A stretch of 64,000 nt of DNA, taken from contig NZ_JAGENB010000001.1 of NCBI RefSeq assembly GCF_019991125.1, forward strand, positions 682,001-746,000, read 5' to 3'. The translations under genes were made by a program, and so were the position numbers. This DNA is from Phyllobacterium calauticae (lineage in GTDB: Bacteria > Pseudomonadota > Alphaproteobacteria > Rhizobiales > Rhizobiaceae). Positions 53,320 through 63,796 of the stretch are shown one piece after another; position 1 is the stretch's first letter, and each line of letters begins with the position of its first letter. The notes under the pieces were generated by a model, which was not told where the DNA came from, made no database searches, and saw only the letters and a list, made by a program, of their open reading frames with translations.

Positions 53320-55542
53320 TCAGGCAGCCTTTTTCTTCTTGGCTTCAACCGGATAGGGATTGAAGCGTTCATAGAAGGTGTCACCCTTCTCGGCCATGTC
53401 GAGCAACAGCTTCGGCGCCTTGAACTGGGCACCGTATTTGCGCTGCAGGCCCTTGGCGATTTCCACGAACTTCGCCGCGCCGATGCCATCGATATAGGAC
53501 AGCGTTCCGCCCGTATAAGGCGCAAAGCCGAACGCCAGGATCGAGCCGACATCCGCTTCGCGCGGATCGGTGACAATCCCCTCTTCCATGACCCGCGCCG
53601 CTTCCAGCGCGATGGTGAAGAGGAAACGCTGCTTGAGCACTTCCACATCGATCTTGTCGGCGTCCTGCTGCGGATAGAGTGTCTTCAGTTCCGGCCAGAG
53701 ATGCTTCTTGGCCGGCTTGGCCGGATAATCATAGAAGCCCTTGCCGTTCTTGCGGCCACGGCGGTCGTACTTGTCGACCAGCGTGTTGACCAGTTCCACA
53801 TGCCGCGGATCGACGGCCTTCGGTCCGAGATCGGCAAGCGTCGCCTTGAGGATTTTCTGCGACAGATCGATGGCCGTCTCATCATTGAGCGCGAGCGGCC
53901 CGACCGGCATGCCTGCCATGCGGGCAACATTCTCGATCATTGCCGGCGGAACGCCTTCCACGAGCATGTTGTAGGCTTCCGACATGTAGCGCAGGACGCA
54001 GCGATTGACGTAGAAACCGCGAGTATCATTGACGACAATCGGGGTTTTCTTGATCGCACGCACGTAATCCAGTGCGACAGCCAGCGCCTTTTCCGAGGTC
54101 TTCTTGCCGAGAATAACCTCGACAAGCATCATTTTGTCGACGGGCGAGAAGAAGTGGATGCCGATGAAGTTCTTCGGGCGCACTGATACCTTGGCAAGGC
54201 CGGTGATCGGCAGGGTCGAGGTATTGGAGGCAAACACGGCCGCAGGCTTCAGCACGGCTTCTGCCTGCTCCGTTGCCTTGCGCTTGACGTCGCGGTCCTC
54301 GAACACGGCTTCGATCACAAGGTCGGCACCGTCAAGCTCGGCATATTGCGTGGTGGCGGTGATCAGGCCAAGGAGCTTTTCCTTGTCTTCCGCAGTTGCC
54401 TTGCCACGCTGGATATCCTTGGTGATCAGGTCAGCCGTATGCGCCTTGCCCTTGTCGGCGGCTTCCTGCGTCTGATCGATCAGGACAACGGGAATCCCGG
54501 CCTTGGCTGTGACAAAGGCAATGCCCGCCCCCATGAAACCGGCACCGATGACACCGACCTTCTTGAACTTGGTCGGCTTGACATCGGCCGGGCGGCGCGC
54601 ACCCTTGTTCAGTTCCTGCAGGGAAACGAACAGCGAGCGGATCATCATGCCCGCTTCCGTGCTCTGCAGGATGTTGGTGAAGTAACGCTGCTCGATCTTC
54701 AGACCCGTGTCGAAGGGCACGAGAAGGCCTTCGTAGACGGATTTCAGGATCGCTGCGGCACCGGGATAATTCCCATAGGTTTCGCGGCGCAGGATGGCCG
54801 TGGCGGCAGGCCAGAGATTGGCACCCGCTGCCGAATAGATCGCACCACCGGGGAGCTTGAAACCCTTTTCATCCCATGGCTGGACTGGCTTCAAACCGGC
54901 CTTGATCATCTTCTTGGCGGTTTCGACGAGCTTCTTGGCCGGCGCGATTTCATGCACAAGACCCATGGCCTTCGCACGCGCAGCAGTCAGGCTGGAGCCC
55001 GTCGTCATCATCTGCAGGGCATCCTGCTGGTTGGTCAGGCGCGGAACGCGCTGCGTGCCGCCGGCACCCGGGAAAATACCGACCTTCACCTCAGGCAGGG
55101 CCATCTTCACCGATGGATCATCGGAAACAACGCGGCCATGGCAGGCCAGCGACATTTCGAATGCGCCGCCCATGCAGGTGCCGTTGATGGCCGAAACCCA
55201 TGGCTTGCCCGATGTTTCGAGCTTGCGGAACAGGCCGCCCATCTTGCCAGTGTTTTCGAACAGGAGTTCGACGGCCTTCTTGGGATCCCGTGCCTTTTCC
55301 TCCTGGAACAGCTGGAACATGCGTTTGAGCATGGTGAGGTCCGCGCCGCCGGAGAAGGTATCCTTGCCGGATGTGATGACTGCACCCTTGATCGCCTCGT
55401 CCTTGGCAACGCGGTCGACGATAGCGTCGAGTTCCTTCATCACCTCTTCAGTGAAGACATTCATCGACTTGTCGGGCATATCCCAGGTGACCAGCGCAAT
55501 GCCGTCCGCGTCGACGTCGAATTTGAAGTTTGTATAGCTCAT
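53320..55542 (-). CDS. fadJ: Fatty-oxidation multifunctional enzyme (3-hydroxyacyl-CoA dehydrogenase/enoyl-CoA hydratase)
   Basis: 740 residues. The N-terminal crotonase domain has DTFSGGADLTML and SAINGTCMGGAFEMSLACH (oxyanion and acidic residues); the middle Rossmann domain has KVGVIGAGFMGAGIAFVTAKAGIPVVLID; two 3HCDH C-terminal domains follow (RGFYVNRCVL..., FDYPAKPAKKHLWP). It hydrates and then oxidises acyl-CoA intermediates. ATG 55542 is preferred; GGGAGAG lies upstream. It is the last gene of the four-gene operon and ends with a KKKKAA tail. FadB versus FadJ naming is arbitrary. Confidence 0.94.
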   Translation of the reverse strand: MSYTNFKFDVDADGIALVTWDMPDKSMNVFTEEVMKELDAIVDRVAKDEAIKGAVITSGKDTFSGGADLTMLKRMFQLFQEEKARDPKKAVELLFENTGKMGGLFRKLETSGKPWVSAINGTCMGGAFEMSLACHGRVVSDDPSVKMALPEVKVGIFPGAGGTQRVPRLTNQQDALQMMTTGSSLTAARAKAMGLVHEIAPAKKLVETAKKMIKAGLKPVQPWDEKGFKLPGGAIYSAAGANLWPAATAILRRETYGNYPGAAAILKSVYEGLLVPFDTGLKIEQRYFTNILQSTEAGMMIRSLFVSLQELNKGARRPADVKPTKFKKVGVIGAGFMGAGIAFVTAKAGIPVVLIDQTQEAADKGKAHTADLITKDIQRGKATAEDKEKLLGLITATTQYAELDGADLVIEAVFEDRDVKRKATEQAEAVLKPAAVFASNTSTLPITGLAKVSVRPKNFIGIHFFSPVDKMMLVEVILGKKTSEKALAVALDYVRAIKKTPIVVNDTRGFYVNRCVLRYMSEAYNMLVEGVPPAMIENVARMAGMPVGPLALNDETAIDLSQKILKATLADLGPKAVDPRHVELVNTLVDKYDRRGRKNGKGFYDYPAKPAKKHLWPELKTLYPQQDADKIDVEVLKQRFLFTIALEAARVMEEGIVTDPREADVGSILAFGFAPYTGGTLSYIDGIGAAKFVEIAKGLQRKYGAQFKAPKLLLDMAEKGDTFYERFNPYPVEAKKKKAA

Positions 55543-55555
55543 CTTCTGCTCTCCC

Positions 55556-56764
55556 TCAGACGCGTTCGATAATCGTTGCGGTGCCCATGCCGGCACCAAT
55601 GCATAGGGTGACCAAGGCCACATTCAGATCGCGGCGCTCCAGCTCATCAAGCACCGTGCCGAGGATCATCGCACCGGTTGCACCGAGTGGATGGCCCATG
55701 GCGATGGCACCGCCATTCACGTTGATCTTGTCGCGCGGAATGTTGAAGGCCTGCATGTAGCGCAGCACAACAGCCGCAAAGGCTTCATTCAGTTCGAACA
55801 GGTCGATATCCGAAATCTTCATCTTGGCGCGCTTCAGCAGCTTTTCCGTCACATCGACCGGACCGGTCAGCATCAAGGCCGGATCGGAACCGATATTGGC
55901 AAAGGCGCGGATGCGGGCGCGCGGCTTGGCACTCAATGCCTTGCCGGCGCTTTTCGAGCCGAGCAGGACACCAGCGGCACCGTCAACAATGCCGGAGGAA
56001 TTGCCGGCGTGGTGTACGTGGTTGATGGTCTCAACTTCCGGATGTGCCTGGATGCCAACGGCATTGAAGCCGCCCATTTCACCCGGCATCACGAAGGATG
56101 GATTGAGCGAGGCCAGTGCCTGCATATCCGTTGCCGGACGCATGTGTTCATCATGGTCAAGGATGGTCAGGCCGTTCTGGTCCTTGATGCTGAGAACCGA
56201 ATTCTTGAAGTAGCCCTTCTTCCAGGCTTCCCCGGCGCGCTTCTGGCTTTCGACGGCATAGGCGTCGACATCATCGCGGGTAAAACCATACTTGGTGGCG
56301 ATCAGATCGGCCGATACACCCTGCGGCATGAAATAGCCGGGAAGGCCCACCGACGGGTCCATGTACCAGGCACCACCGGACATGCCCATGCCGACGCGCG
56401 ACATGGATTCCACGCCGCCGGCGATGACGATGTCATCGGCACCCTGCACGATCTTGGCGGCGGCAAAATTCACCGCGTCGAGGCCAGAGGCACAGAAGCG
56501 CGAAATCTGCATGCCGGGCGCCTTGAAATCGTATCCGGCTTCGAAAGCCGATGAACGCGGAATGACAGCGCCGGCTTCACCGACGGGATCAACGCAGCCA
56601 TAGATGATGTCGTCGACGAGTCCCGTGTCGAGACCATTGCGGTCGCGCAGCGCTTCCAGCACCTTGGCGCCGAGACGGACGGCGGGCACTTCATGCAGGC
56701 TGCCATCCTTCTTGCCCTTGCCGCGCGGCGTGCGGACGTGGTCATAAATATATGCTTCGGCCAT
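55556..56764 (-). CDS. fadA: Acetyl-CoA C-acetyltransferase (thiolase)
   Basis: 402 residues. Nucleophilic Cys in SRFCASGLDAVNFAAAKI, His in GHPLGATGAMI and the second catalytic Cys in LCIGAGMGTATIIERV identify a type I/II thiolase. Its place between acyl-CoA dehydrogenase and the fadJ-like gene shows that it is the beta-oxidation thiolase, releasing acetyl-CoA. GAGAATGAA is the ribosome binding region. Confidence 0.94.
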   Translation of the reverse strand: MAEAYIYDHVRTPRGKGKKDGSLHEVPAVRLGAKVLEALRDRNGLDTGLVDDIIYGCVDPVGEAGAVIPRSSAFEAGYDFKAPGMQISRFCASGLDAVNFAAAKIVQGADDIVIAGGVESMSRVGMGMSGGAWYMDPSVGLPGYFMPQGVSADLIATKYGFTRDDVDAYAVESQKRAGEAWKKGYFKNSVLSIKDQNGLTILDHDEHMRPATDMQALASLNPSFVMPGEMGGFNAVGIQAHPEVETINHVHHAGNSSGIVDGAAGVLLGSKSAGKALSAKPRARIRAFANIGSDPALMLTGPVDVTEKLLKRAKMKISDIDLFELNEAFAAVVLRYMQAFNIPRDKINVNGGAIAMGHPLGATGAMILGTVLDELERRDLNVALVTLCIGAGMGTATIIERV

Positions 56765-56790
56765 TTCATTCTCCCTTTTCGAACCGCACC

Positions 56791-57963
56791 TCAGAGGCTG
56801 CGGGCGATCAAAAGCTTCATGATTTCATTGGTTCCGCCATAGATCCGCTGGACGCGGGCATCGCGGAACATACGTGCGATCGGGTATTCGTTCATATAAC
56901 CGTAGCCGCCATGCAATTGCAGGCATTCGTCAACGATCTTGTTCTGCAGGTCGCTCAACCAGTATTTCGCCATGGAGGCAGTGACCGGATCGAGCCCGCC
57001 GTTGACGTGGCGTTCCACGCAGTGATTGTAAAAGACGCGGCCGATGGTGGCTTCCGTCTTCATTTCGGCCAGTTTGAACTGGGTATTCTGGAAGTCGATG
57101 ACCGCCTTGCCGAAGGCCTTGCGCTCCTTGACATAGTCCGAGGTAATCGCGATGGCGCGCTCGGCCATGGCGATCGCGGTGCCGCCGATCTGCAGACGTT
57201 CCTGCGGCAGTTGCTGCATCAGCTGTACAAAGCCCTGACCCTCTTCGGTTCCGAGCAGGTTCGCTGTGGGCACGCGGACATTGTTGAAGAACAGTTCCGA
57301 GGTATCGTTCGATTTCAGCCCGACCTTGTCGAGGTTGCGTCCGCGCTCGAACCCTTCCTGTCCGTCCGTCTCGACCACAATGAGCGATGTGCCCTTGGCG
57401 CCCTGCGACGGGTCCGTCTTGGTCACGACGACAACCAGATTGGCGAGCTGACCATTGGTGATGAAGGTCTTCGATCCGTTGATGACGTATTGATTGCCGT
57501 CCTTCTTGGCGCTTGTCTTCACGCCTTGAAGGTCGGAACCGGCACCCGGCTCGGTCATGGCGATGGCGCCGATCAGTTCGCCGGTCGCCATCTTCGGCAG
57601 CCACTTCTTCTTCTGCTCTTCCGAACCATAATGCAGAATATAGGGAGCAACGATTGAATTGTGCAGGGCTATGCCGAAGCCATCGACACCAACATGGCTG
57701 ATGGCTTCCAGGATGGCGCTTTCATGGGCATAGGTACCGCCGGCACCGCCATATTCTTCCGGCATGGAGGCGCACAGAAGCCCGTTCTCGCCGGCAAGCT
57801 CCCAGATGGAACGGTCAAAAATTTCCTGCTTCTCGAAACGGTCGTAGTGCGGCAGCACCTCGGCTTCGAGAAACTTCGAAGCCATGTCCTGCAGCATCAC
57901 CACATCGTCAGTCTTCCAGTCGGGTTTTGGCACGCCCAACACGTCTTCCGGCCGAATAGACAT
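56791..57963 (-). CDS. Acyl-CoA dehydrogenase
   Basis: 390 residues, FAD-dependent ACAD fold. GIALHNSIVAPYILHYGSEEQKKKWLP, AMTEPGAGSDLQGVKTSAKKDG, IGRVFYNHC and the C-terminal HGGYGYMNEYPIARMFRDARVQRIYGGTNEIMK are typical of medium/long-chain-type enzymes; the catalytic glutamate region is present. It oxidises acyl-CoA to trans-2-enoyl-CoA and passes electrons to ETF. AGGTTAGAG lies before the ATG. Confidence 0.93.
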   Translation of the reverse strand: MSIRPEDVLGVPKPDWKTDDVVMLQDMASKFLEAEVLPHYDRFEKQEIFDRSIWELAGENGLLCASMPEEYGGAGGTYAHESAILEAISHVGVDGFGIALHNSIVAPYILHYGSEEQKKKWLPKMATGELIGAIAMTEPGAGSDLQGVKTSAKKDGNQYVINGSKTFITNGQLANLVVVVTKTDPSQGAKGTSLIVVETDGQEGFERGRNLDKVGLKSNDTSELFFNNVRVPTANLLGTEEGQGFVQLMQQLPQERLQIGGTAIAMAERAIAITSDYVKERKAFGKAVIDFQNTQFKLAEMKTEATIGRVFYNHCVERHVNGGLDPVTASMAKYWLSDLQNKIVDECLQLHGGYGYMNEYPIARMFRDARVQRIYGGTNEIMKLLIARSL

Positions 57964-58026
57964 CTCTAACCTCCCTAGAAATCACCTTTCGCTGCATATG
58001 GGAGCCTCCGCTCCCTTTTGCATCAA

Positions 58027-59820
58027 TCAGAATGCCTCCGCCGTCAGCGCCATCATCGTGTCCGCACCGGTCTGGATGCGGGCGAGATGCGCCGATGTTT
58101 CCGGCATGACGCGTTCCATGAAGAATTTCCCGGTGACGAGCTTGGTCTCGTAGAAATCCTTCTTCTCGGCACCTTCCGCCAGTTTCGCATGCGATGCCTT
58201 GGCAATCTGCGCCCACATGTAGCCAAGCGATACCAGACCGAAGAGATGCATGTAATCGGTCGACGCTGCACCGGCATTGTCCGGGTTCGCCATACCGTTC
58301 TGCATCAGCCACATCGAGGCGGCCTGCAGGTCATTGAGGCCTTTCTTCAGATGCTTGGTGAAGAAGGCGAGCTTTTCATCGTTGCGGTTCTCCTCGCAGA
58401 AATCACCGACCTCCTTGAAGAACGCCATGACGGCGCGGCCGCCATTGGCGCCGAGCTTGCGGCCGACGAGATCGAGCGCCTGCACGCCATTGGCACCTTC
58501 ATAGATCATGGCAATGCGCGCATCGCGCACATACTGGCTCATGCCGTGTTCTTCGATGTAGCCGTGACCGCCATAGACCTGCTGCGCCATGACCGCATGT
58601 TCAAAGCCCTTGTCCGTCAGGACGCCCTTGAGAACCGGGGTCATCAGGCCAAGAATGTCATCGGCAATCTGCTTGTCACCCTCGTCGTCGGAACGGTGCG
58701 CGACATCCGACTTGAGCGCGGACCACAGGATGAAGGCGCGGCCCGCTTCATTGAACGACTTGATCGTCATCAGAATGCGGCGGATATCCGGATGCACGAT
58801 CAGCGGATCGGCTTTCTTGTCCGGCGCCTTCGGTCCGGTCAACGAACGGCCCTGGAGACGTTCGCGCGCATATTCCACCGCGTTCTGGTAGGCGATTTCC
58901 CCGATGGACAGGCCCTGCAGGGCAACGCCGAGACGCGCCTCGTTCATCATCGTGAACATGGCGCGCAGACCCTTGTTCTCGCCGCCGATCAGGTAGCCCG
59001 TGGCTTCGTCATAGTTCATCACGCAGGTCGAATTGGCGTGGATGCCCATCTTCTCTTCAATCGAGCCGCAGGATACACCATTGCGGGTACCGGCATTGCC
59101 ACTGTCGTCGAGATTGAACTTCGGCACGATGAACAGGGAAATGCCTTTCACGCCTTCCGGCGCACCCTCGATACGGGCAAGCACCAGATGGATGATGTTT
59201 TCCGACATGTCATGCTCACCGGCAGAGATGAAAATCTTCTGGCCGGAAATCTTGTAGGAGCCATCGCCATTGGGCGCGGCCTTGGTGCGCAGCAGGCCCA
59301 GATCGGTGCCGCAATGCGGCTCGGTGAGGTTCATGGTGCCGGTCCAGGTGCCATCGACCATTCTCGGCAGATAGGTCTGCTTCTGATCGTCGGTGCCATG
59401 CGTCAGGATCGCGGCAATCGCGCCCTGCGTCAGGCCGGGATACATCACCAGCGCCATATTGGCCGAGGACATGTATTCGCCAACCGCAACATGCAGCGCG
59501 TAAGGAAGACCCTGACCGCCGAATTCCGGCGGTATGGCCAGGCTCATCCAGCCGCCTTCGCGGTACTGATCGAAAGCGGCCTTGAAGCCTTTGGGTGTGG
59601 TGACCGTGCCGTCCGCATGACGCACGCAGCCTTCGTGATCACCGGACTGGTTGATCGGAAACAGCGTGTTTTCGGCCAGCTTGGCGCCTTCGCTCAGGAT
59701 TGCCGCAACGATATCGGGCGATGCATCGGCGAAACCTGGCAGGTTGTTGTAGCGTTCATAGCCCAGAACATCGTTCAGAATGAAAAGCGTGTCTTCAACG
59801 GGCGCGCGATAACTCGGCAT
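58027..59820 (-). CDS. Acyl-CoA dehydrogenase, long form with C-terminal domain
   Basis: About 597 residues: ACAD fold ([59 protein letters not shown]) followed by the alpha-helical acyl-CoA dehydrogenase C-terminal extension found in FadE5-like enzymes. It probably handles a different acyl chain length from its neighbour. GGAGGAAACTG before ATG 59820 is a strong ribosome binding site. It is the first gene of the operon, about 75 bases from a palindromic operator. Confidence 0.9.
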   Translation of the reverse strand: MPSYRAPVEDTLFILNDVLGYERYNNLPGFADASPDIVAAILSEGAKLAENTLFPINQSGDHEGCVRHADGTVTTPKGFKAAFDQYREGGWMSLAIPPEFGGQGLPYALHVAVGEYMSSANMALVMYPGLTQGAIAAILTHGTDDQKQTYLPRMVDGTWTGTMNLTEPHCGTDLGLLRTKAAPNGDGSYKISGQKIFISAGEHDMSENIIHLVLARIEGAPEGVKGISLFIVPKFNLDDSGNAGTRNGVSCGSIEEKMGIHANSTCVMNYDEATGYLIGGENKGLRAMFTMMNEARLGVALQGLSIGEIAYQNAVEYARERLQGRSLTGPKAPDKKADPLIVHPDIRRILMTIKSFNEAGRAFILWSALKSDVAHRSDDEGDKQIADDILGLMTPVLKGVLTDKGFEHAVMAQQVYGGHGYIEEHGMSQYVRDARIAMIYEGANGVQALDLVGRKLGANGGRAVMAFFKEVGDFCEENRNDEKLAFFTKHLKKGLNDLQAASMWLMQNGMANPDNAGAASTDYMHLFGLVSLGYMWAQIAKASHAKLAEGAEKKDFYETKLVTGKFFMERVMPETSAHLARIQTGADTMMALTAEAF

Positions 59821-60355
59821 CAGTTTCCTCCAAAACATAAACGAGCAAAACGGCCCGGAGACTTCGGTGCCGTCGGATTTTCCATCTCTTTAACAAATTT
59901 TGACGTTTCCGTAAACGTCAAAATTTTGTGAAGTTTTGCTCCTGTGGATCAATCTTTCTGAATGGGATGCCCTGTTCAACGAGACGATGGCGATGAGAGA
60001 TGGATTCCAGCGATTTCGGCTGGTGCCGCGTCTATGAATTACAATGCCAGCGTATCACATTTTTAACGCTTCCGGCCCATCTCTTAACCAGTTGTTTACC
60101 ACGTTTCGCCAATGTCACGGTGTCGGTAAACCGTGTCTATGAGTGATTTGTTTTTCACGGCTTGTCGGACCGCATGGGGCAAACGGTCCCGGCTTTCCGG
60201 ATTGGCAATGTGCAGAACGCATTCTTGAGCTTCGGAAGACCGAGACCAGACAAAGCCAGAATGGCAGGCGAACATCGCCAGCGCTTCCGGCCCTGCCCCG
60301 TGGAACAGAATTAACCCGCCGGATCACTGGCGTAAACACGGCAAAGCAGGCGTCC
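59821..60355. other. Divergent regulatory region
   Basis: 535 bases between the beta-oxidation operon and the PodJ-like gene, which are divergent. It contains the operator at 59895-59926 and A+T-rich promoter-like DNA. The frame of the PodJ-like gene is open back to about 60143, but that part is low-complexity and has no good start, so I treat it as leader. Confidence 0.5.
59895..59926. promoter_or_regulatory. Palindromic operator of the beta-oxidation operon
   Basis: AAATTTTGACGTTT (59895-59908) and AAACGTCAAAATTT (59913-59926) are perfect 14-bp inverted arms around CCGT. The TTGACGTTT-N4-AAACGTCAA core resembles the TTTACGTTTACGTAAA-type sites attributed by comparative genomics to MerR-family LiuR/FadR-like regulators of branched-chain and fatty acid degradation. 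It lies 75-106 bases upstream of the first gene of the operon. No regulator gene is adjacent. Identity of the protein is inference. Confidence 0.65.
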
Positions 60356-63300
60356 ATGACGAACCAAAGGTCACTACTGGAACAGGTCAATGTGAACCGG
60401 TCACGCCGCGAGACCACATCGCTCGACAGTATCAACCGCACGCTCGAAGCGCTGGAAAGCCAGCTGCGCGAGACGATGGATCCGGATTTCGACCACGACC
60501 AGACGGATATTGCCGACCGCTTCGCCGCACTGGCTTCCCGCGCCGGCGCGGCATCGGCGCCGAGACACAAGCCATCCGACGACCTGCCGTCCTTTGCCAG
60601 CAAGCCCCACAACGGCAAGCACGACCTTTCGGCCATTGCGGCCAGGATCAAGCAGTTGCGCGAAGAAATGCGCGACGATGCCCGTGCACCGGCCCGGCAT
60701 CATGCCGAACCGCACACGGAAACCTTGCAGCGCCTGCACCAGTCAACTGCAAGCCGCAATCTGGACGACAGGTCCGGTCGCGCGGATAATGGTCATCTGT
60801 CGATGCTGCGCGGCGATCTTGATGAATTGAAGCGCACCGTTACGACACTCGCCCGCGAAGAATCGGTCAAAAGCCTGAACAATCGCTGGGATGCGATGGA
60901 CGAACGCTTCGACGCCTTCCGTCAGGATCATCCGCTGGGCGGACGGCTCGACCAGATCCGCCAGGCAGTGGATGTATTGCCGCAATCGATTCCGCTGAAG
61001 AAGGTCGAAGACAAGCTCAAGACACTGGCAAGCGCCGTGGAGCAGATGTCGCGCACGGGAGCATCAGGCGTGAATGGCGACTTCATGCGCCAGATGGACG
61101 AGCGGCTCGATGAAATCAGCCGCGCCATCGTGGCAACGGCCCGCCCTGCCCAGGCAAATCACATTGACACCGATGCGTTCGAGCGGCTGGAAGCACGCAT
61201 CGCAACCCTGAGCAGCAAGGTCGAAGCGGTTGCCTACGACCGCACCTCGGACACAATCCTGCAGCGCATGGGCGAACTGGCCGAGCGCGTTGATCATCTG
61301 GCAGCGATGCGCGCAACACCGGCCATCAATCTTGACGCGCTATCCGAACAGCTGTCGTCCGTCACCCGTCATCTGGAGAATACACCGGCCTCCATCAGCA
61401 TTTCTGATTTCCGCGATCTGGAAGACCGGGTCCTGCACATCATCCATCGTCTGGAAACAGCGCCCCAGCAGGCACCGGTCGCCGATCCGGCATTCATGCA
61501 CCAGATCGACCAGCGCTTCGAAGAGCTGACCCGCCGCCTCGATGACCACCACATGATGGCCGAGCACAGCGACATCCGGCTGACCGACAATCTCGAAGCC
61601 CGCTTTGACGACATGGCGCGCTATATCGCCCAGAACGTGCCGCAGGTCGATGGTTCGAACGATGCCATCCGCAATCTCGAGTTGCAGATTGCCGGTCTTG
61701 CCGAGCATCTCTCGCATTCCAACGATCGTTATGCGGAATTTGCAGCCATCCCGCCGCGCCTCGACGCCATCGAGGAATCGATGGCCATGAACCGCGACTT
61801 CGTCGTGGAAGCTGCACGCCAGGCGGCATCGGAAGCCATCCGCAATTCGGCCAATTTCAGCAACGCCCATGACGGCGTCATCGCCCGCGAGCTTGCCGAC
61901 GATCTGAAAACGCTGGAAAGCCTTGCCCGCAAGTCGGAAGACCGCAATTCCAAGACTTTCGAGGCCATTCATGACACGCTTTTGAAGATCGTTGACCGCC
62001 TTGGCTCCCTGGAGAACGGCGCTGTCGTCGGATCGCATGTCACGGCGGTCGCCAAAACCAAGACCGGGGTTGATGCCTATGAGGCACCATACCGCGACGC
62101 CGAGACCGCTTTTGAAGCCCCGGTCTTTTCCAAGCTGGACGATGTACCGGCGCACATGACAATGGCCGCAGACGACGCTGACCAGCTGGAAGAGGCGGCT
62201 CCGGCGCGCAAATCCCTGCTGGGCAGCCTGACCCGCGGCATGAAATCCCGCAGCAAACAGGAACAGGTGCATCGGGAACCAACCATCGAGACAATCGGCA
62301 GCGATGAAAAGATCGACGACAAGGTCGATCTTGACGCCGAAATTCTCAACCGGCCGCTTGAACCCGGCTCGGGCATGCCGGATCTCAACTCCATCCTCAA
62401 GCGCGTGCGTGACGAACGCCGCGAGATGAGCCTTGGCGGCGATACGGGCATTGGCAAGGCGGATTTCATTGCCGCAGCCCGCCGCGCCGCGCAGGCAGCG
62501 GCAGCGGAAGTCGAAAGCCAGACACGCGGTTCCAGCCGCAGGGATAGCGCGGAGGGCAAGAAGGGCAGTCTGCTGGCCCGCCAGCGCAAACCCATTCTCC
62601 TTGCCATCGGCGCCATCATGATTGCGATCGCGGGCCTGCAACTCAAAAACGCCTTCTTCAGCGGCCCCGCAGCAGTGAACGGCGATACCGGTTCCGTCGC
62701 TGCGCCGATGGTGCCGACAGTCGAACCCAAGGCGCAGGTTGCCGCATCGGCAGCTCCTGCAGCACCGGCACCGTCCGCTCCTGCCCCCGCACCGCAAACT
62801 GCAGCCGGAAACACCCCGAACCAGGAGCAAACCGCTGCACCGGCACCAACGCAGGAAACCGTGGGCAGCCTGATTGCCGCCCAGTCTTCCGGTACGGATG
62901 TCCCGGCATCGGCGAAGGTCGATACGAGCGTGAGCCAGATTCCTGCCATCCCGGTCGAAGCAGGCCCGGAACCGCTGCGCGAAGCGGCGGCCAGCGGCAA
63001 TACCAAGGCTCTGTTTGAAATCGGCGACCGCTACATGGAAGGCCGGGGCGTCCAGAGCGATTACGCCAAGGCCGCCGAATGGTACACGCTTGCCGCCGAC
63101 AAGGGCTTTGCGCCTGCACAATACCGCCTGGGGAATTTTGCCGAAAAGGGTCTCGGCGTTCCGCGCGACCTTGCCAAGGCAAAGACCTATTACCAACTGG
63201 CCGCCGAACAGGGCAATGCCAGCGCGATGCACAATCTGGCCGTGCTGTTCGCAGCCGGAGCGAATGGCGCGCCGGACAATGAATCCGCGGTCATGTGGTT

Positions 63301-63796
63301 TACCAAGGCGGCCGAACTCGGCGTCAAGGACAGCCAGTTCAACCTCGCCATCCTGTCGGCCAAAGGCATGGGGATGCGGCAGGATCTGGAAGAAAGCTAT
63401 AAATGGTTTGCGCTTGCCGCCAATGCCGGTGACAAGGATGCCGGCCAGAAGCGCGACGAAGTGGCAAAGGCCATGACCTCCGATCAGCTGACCCGGGCCC
63501 GCGAAGCCACCGCTCTGTGGAAGCCAAAACAGATGAATCCGGAAAGCAATGCCTTGAGCGTGCCGGAGGAATGGCGCGAGAGCCCGACCACCACCGGTTC
63601 GATCAACATGGAAAAAGCCGTCCGCAACATTCAGCTGATCCTCAACAAGAATGGCTATGACGCCGGCGGCTCGGACGGCAAGATGGGTACGAAAACCCGC
63701 GATGCCATCATGGCGTTCCAGAAGAGCAACGGCTTGAAGCCAACGGGCAATATTGACAAGGACCTGGTCAAGCGGCTGCTCGAAAAGAACACCTGA
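60356..63796 (+). CDS. PodJ-like polarity / peptidoglycan-binding protein
   Basis: About 1146 residues. The N-terminal 640 residues are rich in coiled-coil (repeated DxLxRRLDxH-type heptads such as MDERLDEISRAIV, RFEELTRRLDDH). A single transmembrane helix (ILLAIGAIMIAIAGLQL, about 746-765) and an Ala/Pro-rich linker follow. Then come Sel1-type repeats (about 872-1040, with GRGVQSDYAKAAEWYTLAADKG-like units) and a C-terminal peptidoglycan-binding domain (NKNGYDAGGSDGKMGTKTRDAIMAFQ). This cytoplasmic coiled coil, membrane anchor and periplasmic Sel1/PG-binding order is that of PodJ polarity factors. Start ATG 60356 with AGCAGG upstream. Confidence 0.8.
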   Translation: MTNQRSLLEQVNVNRSRRETTSLDSINRTLEALESQLRETMDPDFDHDQTDIADRFAALASRAGAASAPRHKPSDDLPSFASKPHNGKHDLSAIAARIKQLREEMRDDARAPARHHAEPHTETLQRLHQSTASRNLDDRSGRADNGHLSMLRGDLDELKRTVTTLAREESVKSLNNRWDAMDERFDAFRQDHPLGGRLDQIRQAVDVLPQSIPLKKVEDKLKTLASAVEQMSRTGASGVNGDFMRQMDERLDEISRAIVATARPAQANHIDTDAFERLEARIATLSSKVEAVAYDRTSDTILQRMGELAERVDHLAAMRATPAINLDALSEQLSSVTRHLENTPASISISDFRDLEDRVLHIIHRLETAPQQAPVADPAFMHQIDQRFEELTRRLDDHHMMAEHSDIRLTDNLEARFDDMARYIAQNVPQVDGSNDAIRNLELQIAGLAEHLSHSNDRYAEFAAIPPRLDAIEESMAMNRDFVVEAARQAASEAIRNSANFSNAHDGVIARELADDLKTLESLARKSEDRNSKTFEAIHDTLLKIVDRLGSLENGAVVGSHVTAVAKTKTGVDAYEAPYRDAETAFEAPVFSKLDDVPAHMTMAADDADQLEEAAPARKSLLGSLTRGMKSRSKQEQVHREPTIETIGSDEKIDDKVDLDAEILNRPLEPGSGMPDLNSILKRVRDERREMSLGGDTGIGKADFIAAARRAAQAAAAEVESQTRGSSRRDSAEGKKGSLLARQRKPILLAIGAIMIAIAGLQLKNAFFSGPAAVNGDTGSVAAPMVPTVEPKAQVAASAAPAAPAPSAPAPAPQTAAGNTPNQEQTAAPAPTQETVGSLIAAQSSGTDVPASAKVDTSVSQIPAIPVEAGPEPLREAAASGNTKALFEIGDRYMEGRGVQSDYAKAAEWYTLAADKGFAPAQYRLGNFAEKGLGVPRDLAKAKTYYQLAAEQGNASAMHNLAVLFAAGANGAPDNESAVMWFTKAAELGVKDSQFNLAILSAKGMGMRQDLEESYKWFALAANAGDKDAGQKRDEVAKAMTSDQLTRAREATALWKPKQMNPESNALSVPEEWRESPTTTGSINMEKAVRNIQLILNKNGYDAGGSDGKMGTKTRDAIMAFQKSNGLKPTGNIDKDLVKRLLEKNT

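Noticed and set aside
58018-59931. Plus-strand 637-codon open frame opposite the acyl-CoA dehydrogenase gene
   Set aside because: Composition (His/Arg-rich, no domains) is that of an antisense shadow, and the minus strand encodes an unmistakable acyl-CoA dehydrogenase.
60143-60355. Upstream extension of the PodJ-like frame to an ATG at 60143
   Set aside because: The extra 71 residues lack coiled-coil character and ribosome binding support; ATG 60356 begins the conserved region.
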